20,922 bases of DNA from Methylococcaceae bacterium. Its GTDB lineage: Bacteria > Pseudomonadota > Gammaproteobacteria > Methylococcales > Methylomonadaceae. Both the position numbers and the translations under genes were made by a program. A model generated the notes under the pieces. That model ran no database searches, had not been told where the DNA came from, and worked only from the letters and a program-made list of their open reading frames with translations. Below, piece after piece: positions 1 to 9,781 of the stretch. The DNA is taken from NCBI GenBank assembly GCA_947505055.1, contig CANNLO010000048.1:1-20922 (forward strand), given 5' to 3'. Numbering within the stretch: the stretch's first letter is position 1; each line of letters opens with the position of its first letter.

Positions 1-22
1 AGGCTTGATTAAAGAATAGCCT

Positions 23-112
23 GGTCTCACTAAAGTTTTTCAGAGACCTGCTGGTTTATAAATATGCATTGTCAAGAACCTTCTTTCGGGCCAACCATAC
101 CCGAATCAATGC
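23..112. repeat. Inverted repeats at the left edge (possible terminator of an upstream gene)
   Basis: Two hairpin-forming elements are visible. GGTCTC at 23-28 can pair with GAGACC at 43-48 around a 14-base loop. GCATTG at 66-71 pairs with CAATGC at 107-112 and encloses a second stem, TTCGGG at 85-90 with CCCGAA at 100-105. Neither is followed by a clear T-tract, so a Rho-independent terminator is not proven. They may end a gene lying left of the window. The rest of 113-300 is AT-rich, and I see no gene in it on either strand. Confidence 0.35.
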
Positions 113-298
113 AATTTATATTATAAAGATTCAGTAATTTATAAGGATTGGTTTTTTATAACAAAAAACGCTGATTCCTTTAGTGTCAAGCTTCGTGGAA
201 CAATCAATCTTATCTGTGCATTCATGGCTCAATTCGATGATTTTACTTTAATAGAACATAACACATGGGTTTTCTATGATTTTACAAAGTTTTTAGGT

Positions 299-304
299 TA
301 AAAT
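299..304 (+). promoter_or_regulatory. Possible -10 element before the fusA2 leader
   Basis: TAAAAT at 299-304 resembles a sigma-70 -10 box. No convincing -35 box lies 16-18 bases upstream (TTTACA at 281-286 is only 12 bases away). If it is used, transcription would start near 311, at the beginning of the structured leader, leaving an untranslated leader of about 250 bases before fusA2. Confidence 0.25.
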
Positions 305-317
305 AGTAAGCTTACAA

Positions 318-525
318 AGCTGGACGAGTGGGTTGCTATGGTGACTCAAATAAATACATCCCACTTGGCTTTGAGCTACCAGTCTGTATCCAACGCATTA
401 CATCCGCTTTAATGGTTACGCCACCGAAGTATAGGTTGTGATGTGGTTATGGCTCGTGACCCACCGCACCGGTACGAACCCCACAAAGTATTCAGTTAAA
501 GGATGCATGACGGGTGAAGTCACCA
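318..525 (+). promoter_or_regulatory. Candidate structured 5' leader RNA of fusA2
   Basis: The leader has pairings unlikely for plain spacer. Bases 340-350 (GGTGACTCAAA) pair with 370-380 (TTTGAGCTACC) at 10 of 11 positions, one of them a G-U. AGTGGG at 327-332 pairs with CCCACT at 360-365, which lies in the loop of that hairpin, so an H-type pseudoknot is possible. Alternative long-range partners exist: GTGGGT near 329 with ACCCAC at 459-464, and GGTGAC at 340-345 with GTCACC at 519-524. The last of these excludes the first hairpin. I do not recognise a known riboswitch class. The base pairs are read from sequence; the regulatory role is inference. Confidence 0.4.
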
Positions 526-559
526 AAAAAGTTTTTTATGCCCAACTTAGAGTAAACAC

Positions 560-2644
<2,085 letters not shown>

Positions 2645-2653
2645 GTTTTAAGC

Positions 2654-2691
2654 TTGAGCAAGGGTTGCAAAAGAATGCAGCCCTTGCTTAA
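2654..2691 (+). terminator. Hairpin after fusA2
   Basis: A long stem forms ten bases past the fusA2 stop: 2657-2669 pairs with 2676-2688 (13 pairs, one G-U) around a six-base loop. Extension to 2654/2691 brings it to about 16 pairs. No strong T-tract follows (only TTAA), so it may act as an mRNA-stabilising end or a weak terminator. Position and stability suggest it ends the fusA2 transcript. Confidence 0.6.
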
Positions 2692-3119
2692 CAAGTGATT
2701 GCAAAGATAATGATCAAATTTGGTTATGTATATTTGCCGCTAACCAAAAGTGCTATAAAAATTTAAACGTAATATTCAATGGCGGCTCTATTCTGTAGCC
2801 ACTTAAAGTAAGGTGTTTCGACGATCAATCGACCGTAGTAACGAGCCTTCAGCCAAATAACAAATTTATTAGCCTTACCGGTAGTTCATTTAACAGTTTT
2901 GGCGATGAAAATCGGTACTAAAATCATCAATTCAGAAACTCAAGTCAAGTTCGGGGTCTATTAATCTTGAGAAATTTTTCTTTTTAATTATCAATTATTT
3001 GGATATCGGTGATCTTTAGTTTTATATGCTGTTGATTTTGCGCAATGTGAACACAGCGAGGTATGTCTCGTGTATGCATGCTTGAGAATTTCAACCTAGT
3101 GAACTCTATTAAAGAGCGA
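2692..3119. other. Gene-free intergenic region
   Basis: No reading frame of useful length with a plausible start is seen on either strand between the two converging genes. Small repeated features are present: a quasi-palindrome around 2819-2833 (TCGA, spacer, TCGA with inner CGATCAATCG), CGAG/CTCG arms at 3057-3070, and the nine-mer AGCGAGGTA at both 3055-3063 and 3115-3123, exactly 60 bases apart. I cannot assign a function. Confidence 0.4.
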
Positions 3120-3153
3120 GGTAGAGTATTGATTGTGTAATCAATACTCTATT
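3120..3153 (-). terminator. Hairpin downstream of fdxA
   Basis: A perfect 13-base-pair stem (3122-3134 with 3139-3151, loop GTGT) lies about 25 bases beyond the fdxA stop on the minus strand, extendable by two G-T pairs. No T-tract follows on either strand. It most likely marks the end of the fdxA transcript or stabilises it. Confidence 0.55.
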
Positions 3154-3175
3154 ATCAGAACGGCAGGGGGAGTAG

Positions 3176-3499
3176 TTATCTTTCTAGTAAGTTGAGCTTG
3201 CCTTCTTTACCGTTCCACTCTTCAGCGTCAGATGCAGTGGGTTGAACGTCAGTAATGATAGGCCATAGTTTGGCCAGTTCGGCGTTTAATTCGACAAATG
3301 CTTCTTGTCCTTCAGGTAATTCATCTTCAGCAAAAATTGCGTTAGCAGGGCATTCGGGTTCGCATAGTGTGCAATCAATGCATTCATCCGGGTCAATAAC
3401 CAGAAAGTTAGGTCCTTCATGAAAGCAATCTACAGGACAGACATCTACACAATCAGTAAATTTGCATTTAATACAGTTTTCGGTGACTACAAAAGTCAT
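3176..3499 (-). CDS. fdxA: 7Fe ferredoxin FdxA ([3Fe-4S][4Fe-4S])
   Basis: This 107-residue electron carrier closely resembles Azotobacter vinelandii ferredoxin I, including the start (MxFVVTxNCIKCK), the segment [14 protein letters not shown], and the end GKLxxLER. Nine cysteines are visible at residues 9, 12, 17, 21, 25, 40, 43, 46 and 50. By analogy with A. vinelandii, C9, C17 and C50 bind the 3Fe cluster, C21, C40, C43 and C46 bind the 4Fe cluster, and C12 and C25 are free. Its length equals that of the family. It is a soluble cytoplasmic protein whose redox partner is not evident here. The gene appears monocistronic, separated from the CYTH gene by about 130 bases and followed by a strong hairpin. 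Confidence 0.95.
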   Translation of the reverse strand: MTFVVTENCIKCKFTDCVDVCPVDCFHEGPNFLVIDPDECIDCTLCEPECPANAIFAEDELPEGQEAFVELNAELAKLWPIITDVQPTASDAEEWNGKEGKLNLLER

Positions 3500-3620
3500 A
3501 ATTATTACCAGGAAAGTTGATTTTAATTAAAAAAGTTATTTTAGCAGAAAGCATGGCGTGATTGAATGCCCAGTTTGTTAAAGATAGCATTTAGCTGACA
3601 AAACATAACTTTACATTTTT

Positions 3621-3642
3621 CGTGAGATTGCTAATTCTCACG
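3621..3642 (-). repeat. Hairpin spanning the stop codon of the CYTH gene
   Basis: CGTGAGA at 3621-3627 pairs perfectly with TCTCACG at 3636-3642. The loop contains the TAG stop (3631-3633) of the minus-strand CYTH gene. On the minus strand it is followed by A-rich, not T-rich, sequence, so it is not a canonical terminator. Confidence 0.45.
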
Positions 3643-4107
3643 CCATTCGGAATAGGGATGTAAGGCAAGATTATTGTTGTAATACCGTAAATCATCAGTA
3701 ACTTCCTGGCCCAGCCATGAGGGTTTTGAAAAATCCTCACCGGTTATTTCCAATTCGATTTCAGCGACAATTAATCCTTGATTTTCGCCTTCAAACACAT
3801 CTATTTCCCAAAGATGAGTGTTGTCGGTTATAAAATGCCGGGTTTTTTCAATTAGTGGTTTTTTGCAGAGCGTATTTAATATCTCGTTGGCATCAATCAA
3901 TGGGATTTCGTATTCATATTCATGTCGATGAGTGCCAATAGTTGCCGATTTTATATTTAGCCAGGCTTGATCGTTACTGGTGCGCACACGGATTGAACTG
4001 GTTGCCTGTGAGCTTAAATAGCCTTGTCGGTATTTAACAGAATGACTAACGGTCTTACGCCAGTCTTCGTTGGCTAGTAAGAATTTATGCTCAATTTCTA
4101 TAGCCAT
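3631..4107 (-). CDS. CYTH-domain protein, probable inorganic (tri)polyphosphatase
   Basis: This is a 158-residue single-domain member of the CYTH/triphosphate tunnel metalloenzyme superfamily. The signature ExExK is E4, E6, K8. Further tunnel residues expected in the family are visible: IRVR at 39-42, K53, the ExExE run at 63-67, KTR at 88-90, D103, and AEIELE at 115-120 for metal binding. The C-terminal WLGQEVTDD followed by RYYNNNLAL is typical of the short bacterial form, such as the Nitrosomonas europaea enzyme that hydrolyses tripolyphosphate. Class IV adenylate cyclase or thiamine triphosphatase activity is less likely but not excluded from sequence. The ATG has a strong AAAGGAG ribosome-binding site. 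The gene lies 72 bases after yacG and may be read through from the pil operon or from its own promoter. Confidence 0.85.
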   Translation of the reverse strand: MAIEIEHKFLLANEDWRKTVSHSVKYRQGYLSSQATSSIRVRTSNDQAWLNIKSATIGTHRHEYEYEIPLIDANEILNTLCKKPLIEKTRHFITDNTHLWEIDVFEGENQGLIVAEIELEITGEDFSKPSWLGQEVTDDLRYYNNNLALHPYSEWREN

Positions 4108-4179
4108 GAGTGAGTCTCCTTTTGACTTAATTAATAGGACTTAAAATGATGCCTTGAATTTGACATATTGTCATAACGA

Positions 4180-4380
4180 TTAATGAAAGAAATGCTCCTC
4201 TTCGGTGTCAATATCGATTGATTCTCCGGGGATCTTTTTTTCCTCCATTGCCCATTCACCCAAGTCTATCAATTTGCAGCGTTCCGAGCAGAATGGTTTT
4301 GAAATTTGTTCAGGTATCCACGCTACAGAACAGCCACAATTAGGGCACTTTACGATGAGTGAATGATTGGATTGAGACAT
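4180..4380 (-). CDS. yacG: DNA gyrase inhibitor YacG (zinc-binding)
   Basis: This small 66-residue protein carries the four zinc ligands of the family: CPNC at 12-15 and CSERC at 31-35. The GEW motif follows (41-43), with an acidic C-terminal tail ending in EEEHFFH. In Escherichia coli YacG binds GyrB and inhibits gyrase DNA binding. Its start codon shares its A with the zapD stop (TAATG at 4378-4382 on the minus strand), so translation is probably coupled to zapD. It is the last gene of the pilB-to-yacG operon. Confidence 0.93.
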   Translation of the reverse strand: MSQSNHSLIVKCPNCGCSVAWIPEQISKPFCSERCKLIDLGEWAMEEKKIPGESIDIDTEEEHFFH

Positions 4381-5156
4381 TAAAGAAGGCAGCAGGTTAA
4401 ATCGAAAGGGATGTCATCGGGGCTTTGTGATGGCCGCTTGCTGTCAGATGAGGGTGCCATCAGTCTGATGGTGCAGCGATGTTTCCCGCCACTAATCTCA
4501 GCAAAGCATTGTATGGATTTATCTAAGCTGACTCGAAGTAGTTGGTGGGGTTGGTTGGTGTCAAGTAGAAACTGAAAAAAACCGGCTTCGGCAATTTCTT
4601 GTCTGGGAGAGCTGCAATTGCGGATAAAATTAAGAATAAGGTCAATTGCAATGCGAATATCGTCAAAGGGACTGCTCCAGTGTATGAGGTCTTTTAATCG
4701 CAGCGATTCGTCCTGCTCCAGCCAGAAATGAAACTCAGGCAAGTCAAATGAACAAGTGCCGCCGGGTATGGAGCTACGCTGCGCTATACTTTGGAACAGG
4801 TCGCTTTCCATGATTTGTCCGCCTATTTTACCGCTGGTAGCATAGAGTTTTTTACTGGTTTGATTGAGTTGCTCAAGTAGTTCTTCAAGTTTTTGGCTAT
4901 CTACGCCCTGATTATTAGCGATTTTATTAAGCACCTTGGCATGACGATCCAGTTCTTTAAGAATCTCTGACTTTAGGTCATTACGTCTGAAGATGGTCAT
5001 GATGTCGAGCAGCACATTAATTGCTGCGCGCTTATCGGCAACAGTCTCCCCGGTAAGGAAATGACTAAATTGTTGAAAAAGCTGTTCTAGCCTTATGAAA
5101 ACCCGGATGCGTTCGTTGAGTGGGAATTCATAGGTAATAGTGGTATTCACAGACAA
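4380..5156 (-). CDS. zapD: Cell division protein ZapD
   Basis: This cytoplasmic protein of about 258 residues bundles FtsZ filaments at the Z-ring. The family core is recognisable: an N-terminal FEHPLNE-like segment ([10 protein letters not shown]), [40 protein letters not shown] near the middle, and a C-terminal FDLTCC matching the usual ELACC end. No ATG start exists. The called start is TTG at 5156, with AGGA five bases upstream, and GTG at 5150 is the alternative. It follows coaE by one base and overlaps yacG by one base. Confidence 0.93.
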   Translation of the reverse strand: MSVNTTITYEFPLNERIRVFIRLEQLFQQFSHFLTGETVADKRAAINVLLDIMTIFRRNDLKSEILKELDRHAKVLNKIANNQGVDSQKLEELLEQLNQTSKKLYATSGKIGGQIMESDLFQSIAQRSSIPGGTCSFDLPEFHFWLEQDESLRLKDLIHWSSPFDDIRIAIDLILNFIRNCSSPRQEIAEAGFFQFLLDTNQPHQLLRVSLDKSIQCFAEISGGKHRCTIRLMAPSSDSKRPSQSPDDIPFDLTCCLL

Positions 5157-5157
5157 G

Positions 5158-5760
5158 TTAATCCTGGCAAGCGCTTAAAGAAAGGTATAAATTGTGCAGT
5201 TTTTTGATCTGTTCTGCAAGTCTATAATCAGTATCGGAGTTATTAATCAGGTCGTCGGCTTTTTCATTTCTTGATGTTCGGGATATCTGGCTATCAATTA
5301 TTGATTGTATTCGATGCACAGTTAATTTGTCGCGATGCATAACACGCTCGATTTGTGTTTCAACAGGACAGTCAATAACCAGTATCCGATCAACAAATTG
5401 GGTCATGTTAGTTTCAAATAACAATGGGATACTGATGATGCAATACGGACTGTTCAGTTGTTCAAGCTCAGATTGTAGTGTCTCGAAAATTAATGGATGA
5501 AGAATAGCTTCCAGTTTTTGTTTTTGAATTGGATCAGAAAAAATCTGTTCTCTGAGAGCTGTTCTGTTTAACGAACGGTCAGGATTAAGGATTTTAGAAC
5601 CAAACTGCTGTTCTATTTTCTCCAGTGCCGGATTGCCGGTTTCTACCAACTGATGGGCAATATGGTCTGCATCGAGTATTGGGATGTTCAAGCTTGCGAA
5701 GATTTTGGCAGTCGTAGATTTACCGCAACCTATGCCTCCAGTCAGCCCTATCTTTAACAT
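5158..5760 (-). CDS. coaE: Dephospho-CoA kinase
   Basis: This 200-residue kinase phosphorylates the 3'-OH of dephospho-CoA with ATP, the last step of coenzyme A synthesis. The P-loop GLTGGIGCGKST is at residues 5-16. The DADHIAHQL segment of the substrate site and the LLFETNM stretch of the family are both present. Length is normal for the family. It starts four bases after the pilD stop and ends one base before the zapD start, so it is embedded in the pil operon, the common arrangement in gammaproteobacteria. Confidence 0.96.
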   Translation of the reverse strand: MLKIGLTGGIGCGKSTTAKIFASLNIPILDADHIAHQLVETGNPALEKIEQQFGSKILNPDRSLNRTALREQIFSDPIQKQKLEAILHPLIFETLQSELEQLNSPYCIISIPLLFETNMTQFVDRILVIDCPVETQIERVMHRDKLTVHRIQSIIDSQISRTSRNEKADDLINNSDTDYRLAEQIKKLHNLYLSLSACQD

Positions 5761-5764
5761 TAGC

Positions 5765-6658
5765 TCAGAGGCCTACAGCAGATAAGTAAAGCTGGTTGAG
5801 TTCATGTCCCCATAAAAGAGCGATCCATCCGGCCGCAGCTAAATAAGGGCCAAAAGGAATCGGTACATTATGGTCGTGTTTGACAAAGACTATCATACCA
5901 AGACCAATGACAGCTCCAACTAGGGATGATAACAAAATAATCATCGGTAAATATTCCCAGCCAAGCCAGGCGCCGAATAGGGCAAGTAATTTGAAGTCAC
6001 CGTAGCCCATCCCCTCTTTGCCAGTAGCCAGTTTAAACAGGTGAAAAACACACCAAAGCGCCATATAACCGGCTACGGCACCAATGATACTGGCCTGGGG
6101 GGTAGTAAATACATCAAACAGGCTCAGGCATAGCCCCAGCCACATTAACGGCAAGGTGATGGAGTCAGGCAATAATTGATGATCAATGTCGATAAAAATT
6201 AACGCAATTAAAGACCAGGTCAGTAATAATGCAAATCCCGCTTGTTGTGTGTAGTCAAAATGCCAGGCGACCAGTATTGAGGTTATAGCTGTCAGTGCTT
6301 CTATGATGGGATAGCGAATTGAAATGTGACATGCACAGTTCGCACATTTACCCCTTAAAAAAATATAACTGATGATAGGGATATTCTGGTGAGGCTTGAT
6401 CGGTATTTGACACCCAGGGCAACGGGATAGAGGCAAAACCAGATTGAAAGGCTCCTCGGCAACTATTTCCAGCCCTCCAGGAGTTGGTTCGGTATTAAGC
6501 TGGAGATATTCAAAGCACTCTTTACGCCATCCACGTTGCATCATTATTGGCAATCTATAAATAACAACATTGAGAAAGCTGCCAACCAATAAGCCGATAA
6601 TGCCGGCTAGTAGGGAGAAAATTGCTGTTATATTTAAAAGTGTATTAATTTCTTGCAT
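5765..6658 (-). CDS. pilD: Type IV prepilin peptidase/N-methyltransferase PilD
   Basis: This 297-residue integral membrane aspartyl protease cleaves the leader of type IV prepilins and N-methylates the new amino terminus. The N-terminal part has a hydrophobic segment (about 11-36) and the zinc-type tetracysteine motif C80/C83 and C105/C108. The A24 peptidase part follows, with FIDIDHQLLPD (aspartates at 157 and 159, catalytic candidate D157) and GYGD with catalytic D221. Several membrane spans lie between 115 and 297, and the P-x-GP motif near the C-terminus is typical. It follows pilC by about 50 bases and precedes coaE by four bases. Confidence 0.96.
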   Translation of the reverse strand: MQEINTLLNITAIFSLLAGIIGLLVGSFLNVVIYRLPIMMQRGWRKECFEYLQLNTEPTPGGLEIVAEEPFNLVLPLSRCPGCQIPIKPHQNIPIISYIFLRGKCANCACHISIRYPIIEALTAITSILVAWHFDYTQQAGFALLLTWSLIALIFIDIDHQLLPDSITLPLMWLGLCLSLFDVFTTPQASIIGAVAGYMALWCVFHLFKLATGKEGMGYGDFKLLALFGAWLGWEYLPMIILLSSLVGAVIGLGMIVFVKHDHNVPIPFGPYLAAAGWIALLWGHELNQLYLSAVGL

Positions 6659-6712
6659 GGCTGCTGCTTCATTGAATGTAATTTTGAAACGAAAAATAAG
6701 GGGATTTTAGTT

Positions 6713-7933
6713 TTAGCCCACGGCCGCGCCCATTTTGAATATTGGTAAATACATCGCGACAATCAGGCCGCCCACTAAAATTCCTAAAATAACCATGATG
6801 ATGGGTTCCATTAAGCTGCTTAGATTATCAACAAGGTTATCGACTTCTTCATCAAAAAAATCGGCTACTTTTAATAGCATGGTGTCGATAGAACCTGATT
6901 CCTCGCCGATAGCAACCATTTGTATAACCATATGAGGCCAAAGCCCGGCCTGTTGCATGGCGAACTGAAGTTGCTGCCCGGTGGCGACTTCTTCGCGCAT
7001 TTTTAAAACGGCTTCGGAGTAAACAATATTGCCGCAAGCGCCGGCAACTGACTCCAGCGCTTCTACCAAGGGCACCCCTGCAGCTGACATGGTGGCCAGG
7101 GTTCTGGCAAAACGGGCAACGGCAGATTTATTTAGGATCATGCCGACAATGGGCAGTCGCAACAATGTTTTGTCTAGAAAGTGATTAAAGGATCGGGAGC
7201 GTTTTTTAAAATAGCCAAAAACATAAATAGTGCCCACCACAATCGCTACTACAATATACCACCAGGATTGCATCCATTCAGACATGCTGACAACCATTTT
7301 TGTGAAGGCCGGTAAATCGGCGCCAAAGCTTTTAAACATGTCAGAAAATACTGGTACCACAAAAATCAAAAGAATTGTGGTGACCACAAAGGCTACAACG
7401 ATTACCGCAATAGGGTAAGTCAGAGCCTTCTTGATTTTTTTCTTCATCGACTCGGTTTTTTCTTTGTACGTAGCGATTTTATCCAGCAGGGTTTCCAATA
7501 CACCTGCCTGTTCGCCCGCTGAAACCAGATTACAAAATAACTCGTCAAAATATAACGGTCTTTTGTTTAGCGCCTCAGCCAGTGTGTCACCCCCTTCAAT
7601 ATCTGCTTTGATGCCCATTAGCAAATCTTGCATGCTGGCATTGTCGTGACCTTTACCAACAATATCAAAGGACTGTACCAAAGGAACCCCGGCTTTAAGC
7701 ATGGTGGCTAATTGCCTGGCAAAAATAGCTATATCGCCGGGTTTAATGGCCTGAACACTTTTAGAAAATAGCGGTTTTGGTTTTTTCTTGAATTTAATAA
7801 TGCGGTAGCCTTGTCGGCGTAGTTCATTTTTAGCGATAAGCTCGCTTTTTGCAGAGATTACCCCACCGCTTTTCGTTTTATTTTTATCGGTACCCGACCA
7901 GATGAAATCTATTTGTTCAGTTGGCTCTGCCAT
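6713..7933 (-). CDS. pilC: Type IV pilus inner-membrane platform protein PilC
   Basis: This is a 406-residue polytopic membrane protein of the GspF/PilC family, the platform on which the PilB motor acts to assemble pili. Two homologous T2SSF domains are visible, roughly 70-193 and 270-395. Both carry the FARxLATMxxAGVPL motif (first copy FARQLATMLKAGVPL, second FARTLATMSAAGVPL). Membrane spans follow at about 170-195, 225-243 and 373-397. The N-terminal 65 residues form the usual short cytoplasmic lead-in. A good AAGGA ribosome-binding site lies inside the end of pilB, and only two bases separate the genes. Confidence 0.96.
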   Translation of the reverse strand: MAEPTEQIDFIWSGTDKNKTKSGGVISAKSELIAKNELRRQGYRIIKFKKKPKPLFSKSVQAIKPGDIAIFARQLATMLKAGVPLVQSFDIVGKGHDNASMQDLLMGIKADIEGGDTLAEALNKRPLYFDELFCNLVSAGEQAGVLETLLDKIATYKEKTESMKKKIKKALTYPIAVIVVAFVVTTILLIFVVPVFSDMFKSFGADLPAFTKMVVSMSEWMQSWWYIVVAIVVGTIYVFGYFKKRSRSFNHFLDKTLLRLPIVGMILNKSAVARFARTLATMSAAGVPLVEALESVAGACGNIVYSEAVLKMREEVATGQQLQFAMQQAGLWPHMVIQMVAIGEESGSIDTMLLKVADFFDEEVDNLVDNLSSLMEPIIMVILGILVGGLIVAMYLPIFKMGAAVG

Positions 7934-7935
7934 AA

Positions 7936-9648
7936 TTATTCCTTGGTGATTCGATCAATTTCTTCGAGGCTGGTGATGCCCATGCGTACTTTATTTAACC
8001 CAGATCTGCGCAAGTCATTAAAGCCTTCAGCCAGCGCGCATTCTGCCAGCTGGTCGGTATTGCCCCCATTTAATATAAGAGTCCGCATTTTGTCGGTAAG
8101 AGTGAGGACTTGGTAAATACCGACCCGACCTTTAAAACCATTGGTGCAATGTTCGCAGCCTACAGGGCTAAATATTTTCAGATCACGCAATTCCTCTTGT
8201 TTAAAACCGGCTTCAATGAGGATTTTGTTGGGTAAATTAGCGGGAGTTTTGCAGTATTCGCATAGGCGTCGGCCCAAGCGTTGCGCCATAATCAGATTAA
8301 TCGCCGACACAATATTAAAAGCGGGTATGCCCATTTGTAAAAGCCGGTTTAAAGTTTGTGGTGCGTCGTTTGTATGTAAGGTTGATAGTACCAAATGGCC
8401 TGTTTGTGCAGCTTTAACAGCGATTTCAGCAGTCTCTAAGTCCCGTATTTCACCGACCATGATTACGTCAGGATCCTGACGCAAAAAAGCGCGCAAAGCG
8501 CCGGCAAACGTAAGCCCTGCTTTAGGGTTCATATTGACCTGATTAATACCTTCGACGGTAATTTCGACCGGATCTTCAGCAGTTGAAATATTGCGCTCTA
8601 TCGTGTTTAGAATGTTCAAGCCGGTATAAAGTGTAACTGTTTTACCGCTACCGGTAGGCCCGGTCACCAAAACCAAGCCGTAGGGTTTATTGATAGCGTC
8701 GAGGAAAATTCTTTGTTGTTCAGGTTCAAAGCCGAGCTTTTCAATGCCCAGTTGCGCGCTGGTGGGATCTAAAATACGCATAACGACTTTTTCACCGAAC
8801 AGTGTCGGGCAAGTATTGACCCGGAAATCAATCGCACGATTTTTTGAGAGCGTCATTTTGATCCGACCATCCTGCGGAACCCGGCGTTCAGCAATATCCA
8901 TTTTGGACATAACTTTGATACGGGATACAAGTCTGCCGGCAATACTTGCCGGTGGTGAAGCAACTTGGCGGAGTATGCCGTCGGAGCGATAACGAATTCT
9001 GAATGTTTTTTCGTAGGGCTCCATGTGTATGTCAGAAGCTCCCTGCTTTATTGAATCGAGTAGTATTTTATTTACATAGCGAACAATTGGGGCGTCATCA
9101 ATATCGGAGTTAAATTCAGTTTTAGGAGCAACATCTTCGCCGCCAGAAATATCAAGATTATCCAGATCCTCATCCAACATGTCAGTCATTGAGGTGTCAG
9201 CGGCTTCCAGGGCGACTTCTATAGCCTTGGAAAGCTTGTCTTCTTCGACCAGAATAGCTTCAGGATTTAGTCGGCTGTGGAATTTTATGTCATCCAGAAC
9301 ATGAAAATTTGACGGGTCAGAAATTGCAATAAACAGCGTTTTGCCTCGGGTGAAAATAGGCAATACGTGGCATTGGCGAATAAATTTTTCACCGACCAGA
9401 TTGATTGGGAGTCTACGGAAATCAATGGCATTAAGGTCAAAAAAAGGCACACCAAATTCAATGGAAGCTTCGTAAGCCAAGGCTTTGCCGTCAATAATTT
9501 TATTGATGACCAGATAGCGTATTAAAGGAACTTTGTTCTTTTGCGCTGCCAAGCTGTGGATTTGCGCATCGCTCTCGGACAGTAAGCCTTTTTCAATCAA
9601 GCAACGTGTTAAACCACTAAATTGTAAATCTGTAGATCCGCTAGTCAT
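7936..9648 (-). CDS. pilB: Type IV pilus assembly ATPase PilB
   Basis: This 570-residue cytoplasmic hexameric ATPase powers pilus extension. An N-terminal MshEN/T2SSE_N domain covers about 1-150, with an acidic linker near 155-185. The AAA secretion ATPase follows: Walker A GPTGSGKT at 330-337, Asp box around 356-361, Walker B DVIMVGEIRD at 394-403, and His box GHLVLSTLHTNDA at 417-429. A zinc tetracysteine pair (C463/C466 and C498/C501) marks it as PilB rather than the retraction ATPase PilT. It is the first gene of the operon. The major pilin gene, often adjacent, is absent from the window. Confidence 0.96.
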   Translation of the reverse strand: MTSGSTDLQFSGLTRCLIEKGLLSESDAQIHSLAAQKNKVPLIRYLVINKIIDGKALAYEASIEFGVPFFDLNAIDFRRLPINLVGEKFIRQCHVLPIFTRGKTLFIAISDPSNFHVLDDIKFHSRLNPEAILVEEDKLSKAIEVALEAADTSMTDMLDEDLDNLDISGGEDVAPKTEFNSDIDDAPIVRYVNKILLDSIKQGASDIHMEPYEKTFRIRYRSDGILRQVASPPASIAGRLVSRIKVMSKMDIAERRVPQDGRIKMTLSKNRAIDFRVNTCPTLFGEKVVMRILDPTSAQLGIEKLGFEPEQQRIFLDAINKPYGLVLVTGPTGSGKTVTLYTGLNILNTIERNISTAEDPVEITVEGINQVNMNPKAGLTFAGALRAFLRQDPDVIMVGEIRDLETAEIAVKAAQTGHLVLSTLHTNDAPQTLNRLLQMGIPAFNIVSAINLIMAQRLGRRLCEYCKTPANLPNKILIEAGFKQEELRDLKIFSPVGCEHCTNGFKGRVGIYQVLTLTDKMRTLILNGGNTDQLAECALAEGFNDLRRSGLNKVRMGITSLEEIDRITKE

Positions 9649-9691
9649 GGGGTGATTTTATTTTTAATTGTTTAGTCAAATATAGATGTAA

Positions 9692-9751
9692 AAGGTACAA
9701 GGTACAAGGTTAAAGACGAAGGATTAAAGGTGAGAGACGAAAGATAAAAGG
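9692..9751. repeat. Short purine-rich tandem repeats between pilB and valS
   Basis: A seven-base unit AAGGTAC is repeated twice plus AAGG (9692-9709). It is followed by two imperfect 19-base copies (9712-9730 and 9733-9751) matching at 16 of 19 positions and sharing the core GACGAAxGAT. The strand is almost purely purine. This looks like a dispersed or slippage-derived intergenic element. Other copies would have to be sought elsewhere in the genome. Confidence 0.55.
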
Positions 9752-9770
9752 ACGTCCCCTTTCATCTTTC
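9739..9770 (-). terminator. Hairpin downstream of valS
   Basis: AAAGATAAAAGG at 9740-9751 pairs with CCTTTCATCTTT at 9758-9769 (11 of 12), with an extra G-C at 9739/9770 and a six-base loop. It lies just past the valS stop on the minus strand and overlaps the purine repeat. No long T-tract follows, so termination is plausible rather than certain. Confidence 0.45.
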
Positions 9771-9781
9771 ATGTGCTTATT

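Noticed and set aside
318..525. A known riboswitch (cobalamin, TPP, SAM, glycine), tmRNA or SRP RNA
   Set aside because: I could not find the conserved boxes of these classes. Only unassigned base pairing is visible.
9692..9751. CRISPR array
   Set aside because: The repeats are short, contiguous and imperfect, with no spacers and no cas genes in the window.
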